From positions 434,001-498,000 of the forward strand of contig NZ_FMVM01000001.1 of assembly GCF_900102085.1 (NCBI RefSeq): DNA of 64,000 bases. Direction: 5' to 3'. Source of the DNA: Paenibacillus polysaccharolyticus (GTDB lineage: Bacteria > Bacillota > Bacilli > Paenibacillales > Paenibacillaceae). The stretch's first letter is position 1. Every line of letters begins with the position of its first letter. The notes beneath the pieces are model-generated. The model saw nothing but the letters and a program-made list of their open reading frames with translations. It did no database searches and was not told where the DNA came from. Shown here one piece after another: positions 18,082-27,221 of the stretch. The position numbers and the translations under genes are program-made.

Positions 18082-18750
18082 TTGAAGCCCAATTTGACGA
18101 AAAAAATCTCCATTCCGCTGCTCGTTGCAGCGTTATGCCTGTCCGCTTTTATCAGCATTGCGCTGTCCATTAGCGATAACCAGATTCATCGCTTTGATGC
18201 TGTACTCATCGACTTGATCCAAGGCATGGAGTCGCCTGGCATGACTCAATTTATGCAATTTTTCACCTGGATCGGCAGCGAACTTCAGGTCGTTGTCATT
18301 ACGGTCATTGTCATGCTGATCCTCTATGTTTTCCTACGCCACAAACGCGAACTGCTCTTTCTTGCCATCGTGCTTGCAGGCTCTACGCTATTGAATGCCG
18401 TGATCAAGCTGCTGTTTCAACGAGCTCGCCCAACTATTAACCGCATTATCGAAGTAAGCGGGTACAGCTTCCCCAGCGGACATTCCATGGCGGCGTTCAG
18501 CCTTTATGGTGGACTTGCCTTTCTGATCTGGAAGCATATCCCGACCTTTACCGGGCGTGTATGTATGATTGCAGCCAGTGCTGCCTTTATCCTGATGATC
18601 GGCATTAGCCGGATTTATCTGGGCGTACATTATCCTAGTGACGTCGTTGGCGGTTACTTTCTGAGCGGGTGCTGGTTATTCACCTGTATCTGGTTCTACA
18701 GACGTCATTTGCAGCGGCTGTCTGAATTACAAGCCAGAAGCTTCGCCTAG
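18082..18750 (+). CDS. PAP2 family phosphatase
   Basis: This 222-residue integral membrane protein has about six helices and the three PAP2 motifs: KLLFQRARPTI, PSGHSMAAF (with the catalytic His) and SRIYLGVHYPSDVVGG. Such proteins hydrolyse lipid phosphates such as undecaprenyl diphosphate or phosphatidate on the outer face of the membrane; the substrate is not decided by sequence. Translation starts at TTG 18082, with GGAGG upstream. It ends before a terminator shared with the facing 6-phospho-beta-glucosidase gene. Confidence 0.93.
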   Translation: MKPNLTKKISIPLLVAALCLSAFISIALSISDNQIHRFDAVLIDLIQGMESPGMTQFMQFFTWIGSELQVVVITVIVMLILYVFLRHKRELLFLAIVLAGSTLLNAVIKLLFQRARPTINRIIEVSGYSFPSGHSMAAFSLYGGLAFLIWKHIPTFTGRVCMIAASAAFILMIGISRIYLGVHYPSDVVGGYFLSGCWLFTCIWFYRRHLQRLSELQARSFA

Positions 18751-18776
18751 TCGCATGTTACATGCTTCATCGCTAA

Positions 18777-18812
18777 AAACCCCAACGACCGAAAGATCGT
18801 TGGGGGTTTGTT
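18777..18812. terminator. Bidirectional intrinsic terminator
   Basis: AAACCCCAACGA(CC) GAAA (GA)TCGTTGGGGGTTT is a strong stem with a GAAA-type loop and T-rich flanks on both strands. It lies between the converging PAP2 and bgl genes. Confidence 0.88.
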
Positions 18813-18835
18813 ATCTTTTGATTACAGCTGTTGAA

Positions 18836-20284
<1,449 letters not shown>

Positions 20285-20345
20285 CTAAATGTTGACGGCT
20301 ACTAGAGCACGTCTGTGATCTTCAATCCACTGAAATACGCTGAGA

Positions 20346-20361
20346 ACTATAACGTTATAGT
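20346..20361. promoter_or_regulatory. 16-bp perfect palindrome in the bgl/WYL divergent region
   Basis: ACTATAACGTTATAGT is a perfect 16-bp palindrome 77 bases upstream of the phospho-beta-glucosidase start. It is a likely operator for that gene, and the divergent WYL regulator is the obvious candidate to bind it (inferred). Confidence 0.55.
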
Positions 20362-20382
20362 CCAAGTGTAGCACCCATACCC

Positions 20383-20406
20383 TGACAAGGGTTGTCATGA
20401 TATAAT
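20383..20406 (+). promoter_or_regulatory. Extended -10 promoter with abutting inverted repeat, WYL regulator gene
   Basis: TGACAA-GGG-TTGTCA (20383-20397) is a perfect inverted repeat directly followed by TGATATAAT (20398-20406), a perfect extended -10 element. Transcription would start about seven bases later, at the A of the ATG at 20413, giving a leaderless mRNA. The repeat sits where a repressor would block polymerase. Confidence 0.6.
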
Positions 20407-20412
20407 TTGGTT

Positions 20413-21426
20413 ATGGAACATAACCGATTATTCCGAATGTTGTTGCTGTTGCTGGAAAAAAAGAAAACAACCGCCCCGGAGCTTGCGCGCCTGTTCGAAA
20501 TCTCGGTTCGCACCGTTTACCGGGACATTGACCGTCTGAGTGCGGCAGGCATCCCCGTCTATACAACAACGGGCAAGCACGGCGGCATTCATCTGATGGA
20601 TCACTATGTCATGGACAAGTCGCTGCTGAGCGAGGATGAACAGAATGAAATTTTGCTGGGCTTGTACAGCGTCAGCGCCATTCCTCATCTGAACAGCGCC
20701 CGGATGCTGGGCAGGTTAACGACCCTATTTGATCATAAACTGGACTGGATTGAATTTGAGTATTCTCCGTGGGGCAGTATTCCCGAGCAAGAGATGCACC
20801 TGTTTAATCAGGTGAAACAGGCGATATTCGCAAGTCAGTTGCTCGCATTTCACTATATCGATTCCAATGGAGAAGCGAGTGAGGAGACGGCGTTGCCGGT
20901 GAAGCTTATTTTTAAAAACAATACATGGTACTTCAAGGGTTTAAAACAAGCCCCCCCTGTGACATCCGATTCGCCCGACACCTTCGTCACGTACAAAATC
21001 AAACGGATCACGAAACTTCGCTTTGTGCCCGGCGCATATGAGCATACTCGGCCATCGACAGGGGAGGGAGATAGAGTCAAAGAAGAACCTTATAACGGAG
21101 AAAACCAAGACATCAAGATACAGTCTAACCAGCCGTCTGAGAAACAGACTCTGATCGAACTTCTGTTTGAACAAACGATCGCTTATCGTGTTTACGATCT
21201 GCTGGATCCCGCCATTATTCAGCAAGAAGCGGATGGGAAACTAAGGGTTTCTATTCCAATTGATGAGGGTGAACAGCTTTATTCATTCTTACTCTCCTTT
21301 GGCTCAAAAATAAAGGTGATCTCACCTTTGACGGTGCGCAAAGAGTTACTTCGCAGACATCAAGAGGCCGTCGCGCTTTTACTGGAAGATGATGGGCACA
21401 AAACCGAGGATGATGGTACAATATAG
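20413..21426 (+). CDS. YafY-type transcriptional regulator with HTH and WYL domains
   Basis: This protein of about 337 residues has an N-terminal HTH_11 domain (LARLFEISVRTVYRDIDRLSAAGIPVYTTTGKHGGIHL) followed by a WYL domain (LLAFHYIDSNGEASEETALPVKLIFKNNTWYFKGL) and a C-terminal WCX-like segment. WYL proteins usually sense ligands, including nucleic-acid species, and act as repressors or activators. No Shine-Dalgarno precedes the ATG; the -10 element ends six bases before it, so the message appears leaderless. A low-complexity acidic linker occurs around residues 215-245. It probably regulates the divergent phospho-beta-glucosidase gene and itself. Confidence 0.9.
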   Translation: MEHNRLFRMLLLLLEKKKTTAPELARLFEISVRTVYRDIDRLSAAGIPVYTTTGKHGGIHLMDHYVMDKSLLSEDEQNEILLGLYSVSAIPHLNSARMLGRLTTLFDHKLDWIEFEYSPWGSIPEQEMHLFNQVKQAIFASQLLAFHYIDSNGEASEETALPVKLIFKNNTWYFKGLKQAPPVTSDSPDTFVTYKIKRITKLRFVPGAYEHTRPSTGEGDRVKEEPYNGENQDIKIQSNQPSEKQTLIELLFEQTIAYRVYDLLDPAIIQQEADGKLRVSIPIDEGEQLYSFLLSFGSKIKVISPLTVRKELLRRHQEAVALLLEDDGHKTEDDGTI

Positions 21427-21493
21427 TATGCATCTATACCATTTCATTTTAAATTAGGATCGACAGGAATTTAGCGATGTTGGGAGGACATAC

Positions 21494-22312
21494 ATGAATC
21501 AGCAGATCAGATACAATAACGTAGAACGCTTTAAAGGATTTGGCACACTGTATGATCAAAACAGACCCGCTGCTCCCCGCGAAGTCGTCGATATTTTGAC
21601 TCATTATCTGGGCAAAAGGCCACGCTTCGTGGCTGATGTCGGTTGTGGTACAGGTTTATCCACCTGGATCTGGCTGGATTATGCCGAGCGAGTAATCGGC
21701 GTGGAACCTAGCGAGGATATGCGCTCCGTTGGCATTGCGAAATGGGAAGCTGCAGGCAAACCGGATCAACTTCGCTTTGCGGCGGGAATGTCTCATGACC
21801 TCGGCCTTCCTGATGATAGTGTAGATATTTTGACCTGCTCCCAGTCGTTTCACTGGATGGAGCCGGAATCCACCTTACGCGAGTTCGCACGGGTACTGCG
21901 TCCAGGCGGTATTTTTGCTGCCTACGACTGTGACTGGCCGCCTGTATTAGACTGGCAACTTGAAGTAGCATACCGGCAACTGGTGAGTACAGCGGATGAA
22001 CTCGCCTCACGTCTATCGAGTACAGAGCAACAAGCATATAAATGGAGCAAAGAAGGCCATTTACAGCAGATCCAGCAATCCGGGCTGTTCCGTTACAGCC
22101 GGGAAATTATGTTCCATCATCAGGAGCCATTCACAGCTGAGCGTTATGCCAACCTGGCTCTTAGCCAAGGCGGACTCCAGACAGCTTTGAAGCTGGGCGC
22201 CACAGAATTGAATGACATGGCGGACGATTTCAGACGCCGGGCAGAGCTTGTTTTTGACGGAAAATCAAAAGAAGTGCTGTTCTCCTATCGCATGCGAATC
22301 GGTATCGTTTAA
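21494..22312 (+). CDS. Class I SAM-dependent methyltransferase
   Basis: This 272-residue protein is a Methyltransf_11 fold. SAM-binding motif I is VADVGCGTGLSTWIWLDYA (about 45-63), with VIGVEPS ending strand 2 and DILTCSQSFHWMEPESTLREFARVLRPGGIFAAYD as motifs post-I to III. The FHWM motif is common in small-molecule methyltransferases of the UbiE/Crg1-like group. The substrate is unknown. GGGAGG precedes the ATG by seven bases. It follows the WYL gene by 67 bases and may share its transcript. Confidence 0.9.
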   Translation: MNQQIRYNNVERFKGFGTLYDQNRPAAPREVVDILTHYLGKRPRFVADVGCGTGLSTWIWLDYAERVIGVEPSEDMRSVGIAKWEAAGKPDQLRFAAGMSHDLGLPDDSVDILTCSQSFHWMEPESTLREFARVLRPGGIFAAYDCDWPPVLDWQLEVAYRQLVSTADELASRLSSTEQQAYKWSKEGHLQQIQQSGLFRYSREIMFHHQEPFTAERYANLALSQGGLQTALKLGATELNDMADDFRRRAELVFDGKSKEVLFSYRMRIGIV

Positions 22313-22378
22313 AATAAAAGCATACGAGGATATAAGAATAAGAATATAAAAATATAAGATTATGAATCTTGAAGGGTT

Positions 22379-23047
22379 GTGACCACTTTGATTAACAAAG
22401 AGGTGCTGGAACAAGATCGACTTTTCATCAAAAGCTGGCTGGACGCATATTTCGATTCTCCTCACCGCGATATTCTAATGTCTCATCCGGCCAAAATGGA
22501 AGAAGAGGACTATGGCGTGCCTTCGGATATGCAGGATGGTGAGGTTGATGAAGAAGAATGGGTTCGCTGGAAAATGCTAGACTCGAAGGTTACGGTAGAT
22601 CAGATCAACGAATTAGTTGCTAGTTATGTTAAGTCTGGTTCGGATACGCATAGCTCTTCTTTCTCTCTGCCGCCGCTCTATACGGCCTATCTAAGTAGCC
22701 GATATGTTCTGAATGTGTATCTTCGCTATGAAGGATTTACGATCGAATTACCGAATCTACCTTCTGACTACCCCCTGCGGGAATTACGAAACCTCTGGTC
22801 ATCATCGGAATTACTGGTTAAGGCGGGATATATTCCATTTGCCTCCTATGAAGATCATGCGGGGCCTGTCTGTTGGGATTCGAGTAAACCAAATGATGAC
22901 AATGATTATGCTGTCGTGTGGTTCGATCACGATATATTAACAGAAGAGGGACAGCCCAGCCGGGAGCAGCTTGAACACTACGCACAGCCTCTTTTTCACT
23001 CTTTCCGGGAAATGCTGATGCGCTCTTCTTCAAGCACTCGTTCTTAA
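22379..23047 (+). CDS. SMI1/KNR4-like (SUKH) domain protein
   Basis: This 222-residue soluble acidic protein has a C-terminal pattern resembling SMI1/KNR4 domains: GYIPFASYEDHAGPVCWDSS followed by D-rich DNDYAVVWFDHD. SUKH proteins often serve as immunity proteins to contact toxins, but no toxin gene is next to it. The N-terminal half (about 1-75) is charged and unrecognised. The start is uncertain: GTG at 22379 lies only two bases after GAAGGG, while TTG at 22388 is 11 bases after it. The upstream intergenic sequence is an AT-rich run of ATAAGA-like repeats. Confidence 0.55.
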   Translation: MTTLINKEVLEQDRLFIKSWLDAYFDSPHRDILMSHPAKMEEEDYGVPSDMQDGEVDEEEWVRWKMLDSKVTVDQINELVASYVKSGSDTHSSSFSLPPLYTAYLSSRYVLNVYLRYEGFTIELPNLPSDYPLRELRNLWSSSELLVKAGYIPFASYEDHAGPVCWDSSKPNDDNDYAVVWFDHDILTEEGQPSREQLEHYAQPLFHSFREMLMRSSSSTRS

Positions 23048-23226
23048 TTTAATTGTAGGGATATAAATAAAGAGCGCCGTTCCCGTTCATCGTCCGCTTT
23101 GACTTGGGGAGGGCGCTCGAATATTATAACTTTAATTTCCTGAAATGAACCGCGAGAATGCTACAGTTCCATTTTGTACAGCTTTTTTAAAGTGATGCTA
23201 AGGATAAGCAGATCAAGATGAGAATA

Positions 23227-24021
23227 TTAAGACGAGAAAAGATGATTCAACTGTTGTTCCTGCACTTGAAGAGCAAGGGCCACTTTGGAAGGGTCCTGCG
23301 GCGAATAAAATACGTTAATGATATGTCCCTGCTGAACCTGTGACATAGCAGAGGGCAGGATTTCTTTTTGCGTAATCACCTCAAAGGTTTCACCATTTGG
23401 CTTCGTAATACTAAGTTTAAGCTGTAACTTGATGTTGCCATTCTGTCCACTTCCCATAGGGGTAACGTCCAGAATTTTAGCCAATCCCTTCTCTCCTGTA
23501 CGTGCGATATCTACCATTTCCGGTGCTATACCTTGTTGCATCATCTTTTCATTCAACAGTTGCTGCATATGCTCTTGCGACACGGTTCCATGCTGATCCA
23601 GCCCGACTTTGCGCTCATCTTTCTCGGAAACGACAATCGGAATGATAGCTCCCGGCTGAAACTGAGACAGCGAAGTCAGAGGAACAATGGTTCTTAATTC
23701 TGTATCATATGTTTCCCGGCCTTGACGAGACACCTTCAGCATCATTTTCACTTCCGGCTGCTCATTAATATAGGTACCCGTCTGCTGAATGCTTTGGATC
23801 ACACCCACTGCCGGCAATCCTGATTTGATCTTGCGCTGACCCAAACTTGTACCGAATATAGACGAAATGACCAGTAAGCCAATTCCTCCAAAAAGTATCG
23901 GTTTAAACCACCACGCCTGCATGACCATAAACGGATCATCCCACAGCCACTGAGCTATGAACGGGGAAAATCCTGTCCCAAATACCATCAGTAAGCCAAT
24001 TACTCTAAAAAAACGACTCAT
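23227..24021 (-). CDS. Membrane protein with two tandem beta-rich domains, function unknown
   Basis: This protein of about 264 residues starts with two membrane helices (about 5-22 and 33-53), followed by two related domains. The first runs about 65-135 (VGVIQSIQQTGTYINEQPEVKMMLKV...FQPGAIIPIVVSEKDERKVGLD). The second runs about 180-260 (AKILDVTPMGSGQNGNIKLQLKL...VQQGHIINVFYSPQDPSKVALAL). Both read as G-x-I..I..TG......P...L.L.V followed by a ..G..I.V.Y.P.dps.V pattern, suggesting small beta-barrels. The same pattern occurs once in the neighbouring gene at 24232-24651. ATG 24021 is preferred (AGGGTG six bases upstream). Confidence 0.7.
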   Translation of the reverse strand: MSRFFRVIGLLMVFGTGFSPFIAQWLWDDPFMVMQAWWFKPILFGGIGLLVISSIFGTSLGQRKIKSGLPAVGVIQSIQQTGTYINEQPEVKMMLKVSRQGRETYDTELRTIVPLTSLSQFQPGAIIPIVVSEKDERKVGLDQHGTVSQEHMQQLLNEKMMQQGIAPEMVDIARTGEKGLAKILDVTPMGSGQNGNIKLQLKLSITKPNGETFEVITQKEILPSAMSQVQQGHIINVFYSPQDPSKVALALQVQEQQLNHLFSS

Positions 24022-24080
24022 CTCTATCACCCTATCTATCTAATTTATGCTGTATAAATCTTTTTACTTTTTACTATTTG

Positions 24081-24123
24081 ATATCTTTTGTTATATCTTT
24101 TGTTATATCTTTTGTTATATCTT
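24081..24123. repeat. 12-bp tandem repeat
   Basis: ATATCTTTTGTT is repeated three times and then partially (24081-24123). It lies in the AT-rich gap between two related unknown genes on the minus strand. No function is evident; it may vary in copy number by slippage. Confidence 0.8.
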
Positions 24124-24231
24124 CGGTGCGTATGTTTCCTTTGCGTTGTTATCTGTAACACGCAAACTAATAATTCAATTTTTTTCCTATATTCGGAATA
24201 GTCGCATGAATATCTATCGCTATGAATCCAC

Positions 24232-24651
24232 CTAAACCGAAAGAAGTCCCATATAGATCAGTTCAGAAGGATTCGCCGGATGCTGTCCCAAACCGACACG
24301 ATCACCCACACGCGGAATCTGCAGCTTGGATACAAGTGTTTCCATTGTGCGTTGATACGTGTGACCACCCGTTTCAGTAACTTCAAGTACAAGCACCACA
24401 ATGGGATCAAAATTAATTAATTTTCCCGTATCCGTTACACTGATCACGGTTCCAGTTGCTGTCAGAGGCAACGATCCGCTTGCAGCGAGTTGTGCCTGCT
24501 TAGCCGAGTCCAAACTCTGGTTGATGGCATCCCGATGTTCCTTTGGTACAAACCCTTTCATCATCATGCCCGTAAGCCCTTTGTTCATTACGCGATCCGC
24601 TTTGGCAACCGCATCTTCCTGTTTGTTTTTACGTGTAAACCATCCCATCAT
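24232..24651 (-). CDS. Small protein with one beta-rich domain related to its neighbour
   Basis: This protein of about 139 residues has no membrane helix. A charged helical N-terminal part (about 1-60, rich in K, D, Q, A) is followed by a domain (about 65-139) with ATGTVISVTDTGKLINFDPIVVLVLEVTETGGHTYQRTMETLVSKLQIPRVGDRVGLGQHPANPSELIYMG. This repeats the two-part pattern of the tandem domains in the 23227-24021 product. ATG 24651 follows GAGGTG by six bases. It lies upstream of that gene on the same strand, so the two are probably functionally linked. Function unknown. Confidence 0.65.
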   Translation of the reverse strand: MMGWFTRKNKQEDAVAKADRVMNKGLTGMMMKGFVPKEHRDAINQSLDSAKQAQLAASGSLPLTATGTVISVTDTGKLINFDPIVVLVLEVTETGGHTYQRTMETLVSKLQIPRVGDRVGLGQHPANPSELIYMGLLSV

Positions 24652-24957
24652 ATCGAACACCTCATTTGTTTTTTATTGGGTATGATTAATTATAAACACA
24701 ACATAGCCCGTATGAATACCGATCTGGACACATACAAAAGAACCGAAGAAATGTCCTGCTAGAGACGGCTTTCCATCAATTTATTTGTAGCTATGCTTGC
24801 TTTTTCCCAATAAAAACGTTGTTCTAACCGACTCAATGAGGAGTAAGCCATTTATTTTTGTGAATTTGTCCGTTACTTGGCTCTGATTACAGTTACTCAG
24901 AGTAGTCAAATTCCTATTTTTAGACGAATGCACACTCGGCACCTTAGCTCTATTAAA

Positions 24958-25080
24958 GATGCTTATCTAGCAAACAATGCACACTCATGATGCACTTACA
25001 GCGTACAACTCCATTTAAGACACGCTTATAGCAAACATTCAGCAATAAAGACAAAATTACAGCATACATCTACCATCTAC
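24958..25080. repeat. Degenerate 30/31-bp tandem repeat, four units
   Basis: Units at 24958-24988, 24989-25018, 25019-25049 and 25050-25080 each begin with GAY and carry a core of the form TTAYAGCRWACA. Examples are CTTACAGCGTACA, CTTATAGCAAACA and ATTACAGCATACA. Identity between units is modest, so this is an old or fast-changing array. It is not a CRISPR array, since there are no identical repeats. Confidence 0.55.
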
Positions 25081-25163
25081 CGCACAAAATTCACACACTT
25101 ATATCTTCAAGATTTAAAATATTCTACTGAGAAGTTGAAGCTTTGCAACCCAATTATTTATTC

Positions 25164-25356
25164 TAACGATCTCAGATAAGCTTATTTGAGCAAAATAGGC
25201 CTTTCTGAAATTGTAACGATCACCAGAGAGCTTATTTCACTGAAAAACAAAGAAAAAGTCCAATTTGGCACTGATTTTCCTAAAATAAGCTCCACTGTGA
25301 TCGTTAGGATACCAAACGCCTGAAATTCGCAGAAATAGCGTCGCTGGTGATCGTTA
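25164..25356. repeat. Symmetric nested inverted-repeat element
   Basis: TAACGATC occurs at 25164 and 25214. Its complement GATCGTTA ends at 25306 and 25356. Both pairs are centred on 25260, and the inner and outer copies are 50 bases apart on each side. The inner arms extend further, from TAACGATCACCAGAGAGCTTA at 25214 to the matching TAAGCTCC...GATCGTTA arm ending at 25306. This layout suggests a mobile or structured intergenic repeat of the kind found in many copies in bacterial genomes. Confidence 0.7.
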
Positions 25357-25633
25357 GAAAATAAACCTCCTTGTATTGTCCTATCCTGGCTTGTCTTAAT
25401 CTACTCTACTCTTAATTCACCTTTTGCTTGTCCTGTCTCATTGCCTTACCTTACCCTGCTACAATCTATATCCCTTTACATTACTGCATCTAGCCAAGCG
25501 GTCCGATCCTTACGATACACAATACGTTCCAGACCTACTCTATCTGTTCTATCTTATCCTTCTACTTCCTAATTTCCCTTAACCGATCACCTTATGCCTG
25601 CACTGCTTTCCCTTCTTCCAAACTTCAATCGAT

Positions 25634-25663
25634 TTACCTTACCTTACCTTACCTTACCTTACC
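25634..25663. repeat. TTACC pentanucleotide repeat, six copies
   Basis: Six perfect copies of TTACC end a pyrimidine-rich tract just 3' of the HTH-TPR regulator gene; shorter TTACC runs occur near 25445. It is a candidate for slippage variation. Confidence 0.85.
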
Positions 25664-25691
25664 TGCCCCAACCGGCCTTAAAACTTAACCT

Positions 25692-26975
25692 TTACTTCGT
25701 TCTCCGAAGCAAATACACCAGCTTGCGATAATAACCTGCCGCCTCTTTGTACCGCCGCTGATCCTCACTCACCACAGCCAATCCTTCATATAGGGATTCT
25801 AGGCGTAGCGGTTGCTGCACAGACTCAAAATACGACAGACAAGCCAGGGCTTGAGTTATAAAGGTGTCCTGTTCTCCGTGTGCGAGCGCCAGCTGACTTT
25901 GATAAAAAATCGCGTTCATTCGCTGATCCTCTGTGACAGCACAACTTAACAGTTGATCCACACTTTGCGCCAGCATGCCCCAGCTTTTCCTAGCGGAGGC
26001 AACCTCACAGCGATACACCAAAAGCAACGGCTTCATCGCCTGCTGCGTCTCATTCGTTTCTCCCTGAAGCAAGCTTTCAAAACGCTCAATCTCAGCCTGT
26101 GCCTGATCTAATTCCCCTGACATCGTCAACATGACAATTCGATTGTTCGCAATGGCCGTTACCAAGTCTCCCTGATTTCCGGCGTAAACCAGATTCGCCT
26201 CAGCCATCGACAATGCGGACAAAGCTTCCTGCAACAGTCCCATCGTAAAGCAATACCCGCTGTATGCCACATACAGACCAGACAAACGATGAAACAACCG
26301 CTGGTCATACACATGTTTCATCGTCTGCTCAAATGTGCGCTTCGCATCCTCATACTGCCGGGTATGAATGTATGCCTCTATCTGGATATTTTGGATCGAC
26401 AGCCATAGCTCGCTTCCTGGCTCCGTCAGGGCGCTCAGTCTTGTCACATGAGTGAGCACGTCCACATACGCCTGCTTGGATCGGTAATATTGGATTTTGT
26501 AAAATAACAAAGCCTTCGTAAGCGGCCTAGGTAGCTGTATGTCATCCGGGCGGCCATACTTCTCCAAATAAAAATTCAGATACGATATATGTATATATTC
26601 ATGCGCAGCGGCGTCATTTAACTGCTGGTAATACACTGCCTTCATTAGAGCAGTCGTCAGTTCCACCGTAAGCGAATCATCCCGATCATCCAGAGCATGT
26701 ACCGTTTCCTCCGGGATCGCCGAGGCTGGAACCGACATCTGTACAAAGATCGCTTCTGCTCTCGCAAGTGTCTGTTCATCCTGCACTGCTGTTCGCAAAA
26801 GATAGGAGGAGCTTACACCCAAGCGCTCAGCAATACTCTCGGCCAAATCTTCGGGCAGTGGATAACGCTCTGCCAGGATGTTTGCAAAATGCGCCTGCGT
26901 AACCAGACCTTCTACGAGGTCCTTACGTGAGATTTGTTTTCGTTTGCTCAAAAACTCGATCCGTTCTTTCAGCAT
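25692..26975 (-). CDS. Helix-turn-helix regulator with TPR repeats
   Basis: This 427-residue protein has an N-terminal XRE-like helix-turn-helix (about 1-60: IEFLSKRKQISRKDLVEGLVTQAHFANILAERYPLPEDLAESIAERLGV) and a long helical C-terminal region (about 90-425) whose repeated A-L-Y spacing fits TPR repeats. This is the layout of RRNPP-type quorum-peptide regulators such as PlcR, although no partner pheromone gene was found nearby. The gene is divergent from fabV across 246 bases carrying two perfect inverted repeats. Regulation of fabV by this protein is an inference. Confidence 0.82.
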   Translation of the reverse strand: MLKERIEFLSKRKQISRKDLVEGLVTQAHFANILAERYPLPEDLAESIAERLGVSSSYLLRTAVQDEQTLARAEAIFVQMSVPASAIPEETVHALDDRDDSLTVELTTALMKAVYYQQLNDAAAHEYIHISYLNFYLEKYGRPDDIQLPRPLTKALLFYKIQYYRSKQAYVDVLTHVTRLSALTEPGSELWLSIQNIQIEAYIHTRQYEDAKRTFEQTMKHVYDQRLFHRLSGLYVAYSGYCFTMGLLQEALSALSMAEANLVYAGNQGDLVTAIANNRIVMLTMSGELDQAQAEIERFESLLQGETNETQQAMKPLLLVYRCEVASARKSWGMLAQSVDQLLSCAVTEDQRMNAIFYQSQLALAHGEQDTFITQALACLSYFESVQQPLRLESLYEGLAVVSEDQRRYKEAAGYYRKLVYLLRRTK

Positions 26976-27089
26976 AACAGGTCTATCCTTTCATTATGAC
27001 AGTCTACTCTTTCTCTATAGCGAGTCTATCATCTCATCATCCCAAAATGAAAGCCGAATTGCCACCCCCGTGCTATCCTTCCAGTAAAA

Positions 27090-27110
27090 TTGACAAAACG
27101 GTTTCCGTTT
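27090..27110. promoter_or_regulatory. TTGACA box overlapping an inverted repeat upstream of fabV
   Basis: TTGACA (27090-27095) is followed at once by AAACGG-TTT-CCGTTT (27096-27110), a perfect 6-bp inverted repeat. A matching -10 at the ideal distance is not evident, so the promoter assignment is tentative. Confidence 0.4.
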
Positions 27111-27145
27111 CGAACGTAATTGTTTTACAATAGGGAGGATGTAAA

Positions 27146-27158
27146 CGTACAATGTACG
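27146..27158. promoter_or_regulatory. CGTACA-A-TGTACG inverted repeat upstream of fabV
   Basis: This is a perfect 6-bp inverted repeat with a one-base centre, 64 bases upstream of the fabV start. It is just downstream of TACAAT and a GGAGGAT stretch. It is a candidate operator. Confidence 0.45.
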
Positions 27159-27221
27159 AAAAAAGCATAATGAATCGATCCAATGTTACACATGAATTGA
27201 ACACGAAAGGGTGCCACAACA

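Larger units (their letters stand above)
24652..25691. other. Gene-free 1-kb region rich in repeats
   Basis: No supported coding region was found here. It contains a degenerate tandem repeat (24958-25080), a symmetric nested inverted repeat (25164-25356), and a long pyrimidine-rich tract on the plus strand (about 25365-25680) that ends in TTACC repeats. It separates the pair of unknown genes from the HTH-TPR regulator. Confidence 0.8.

Noticed and set aside
23072..23118. Terminator after the SMI1-like gene
   Set aside because: GAGCGCC and GGGCGCTC could pair, but the loop is long and there is no T-run; left uncalled.
24958..25080. Possible CRISPR array
   Set aside because: Units abut directly and are all degenerate; there are no identical repeats separated by unique spacers, and no cas genes.
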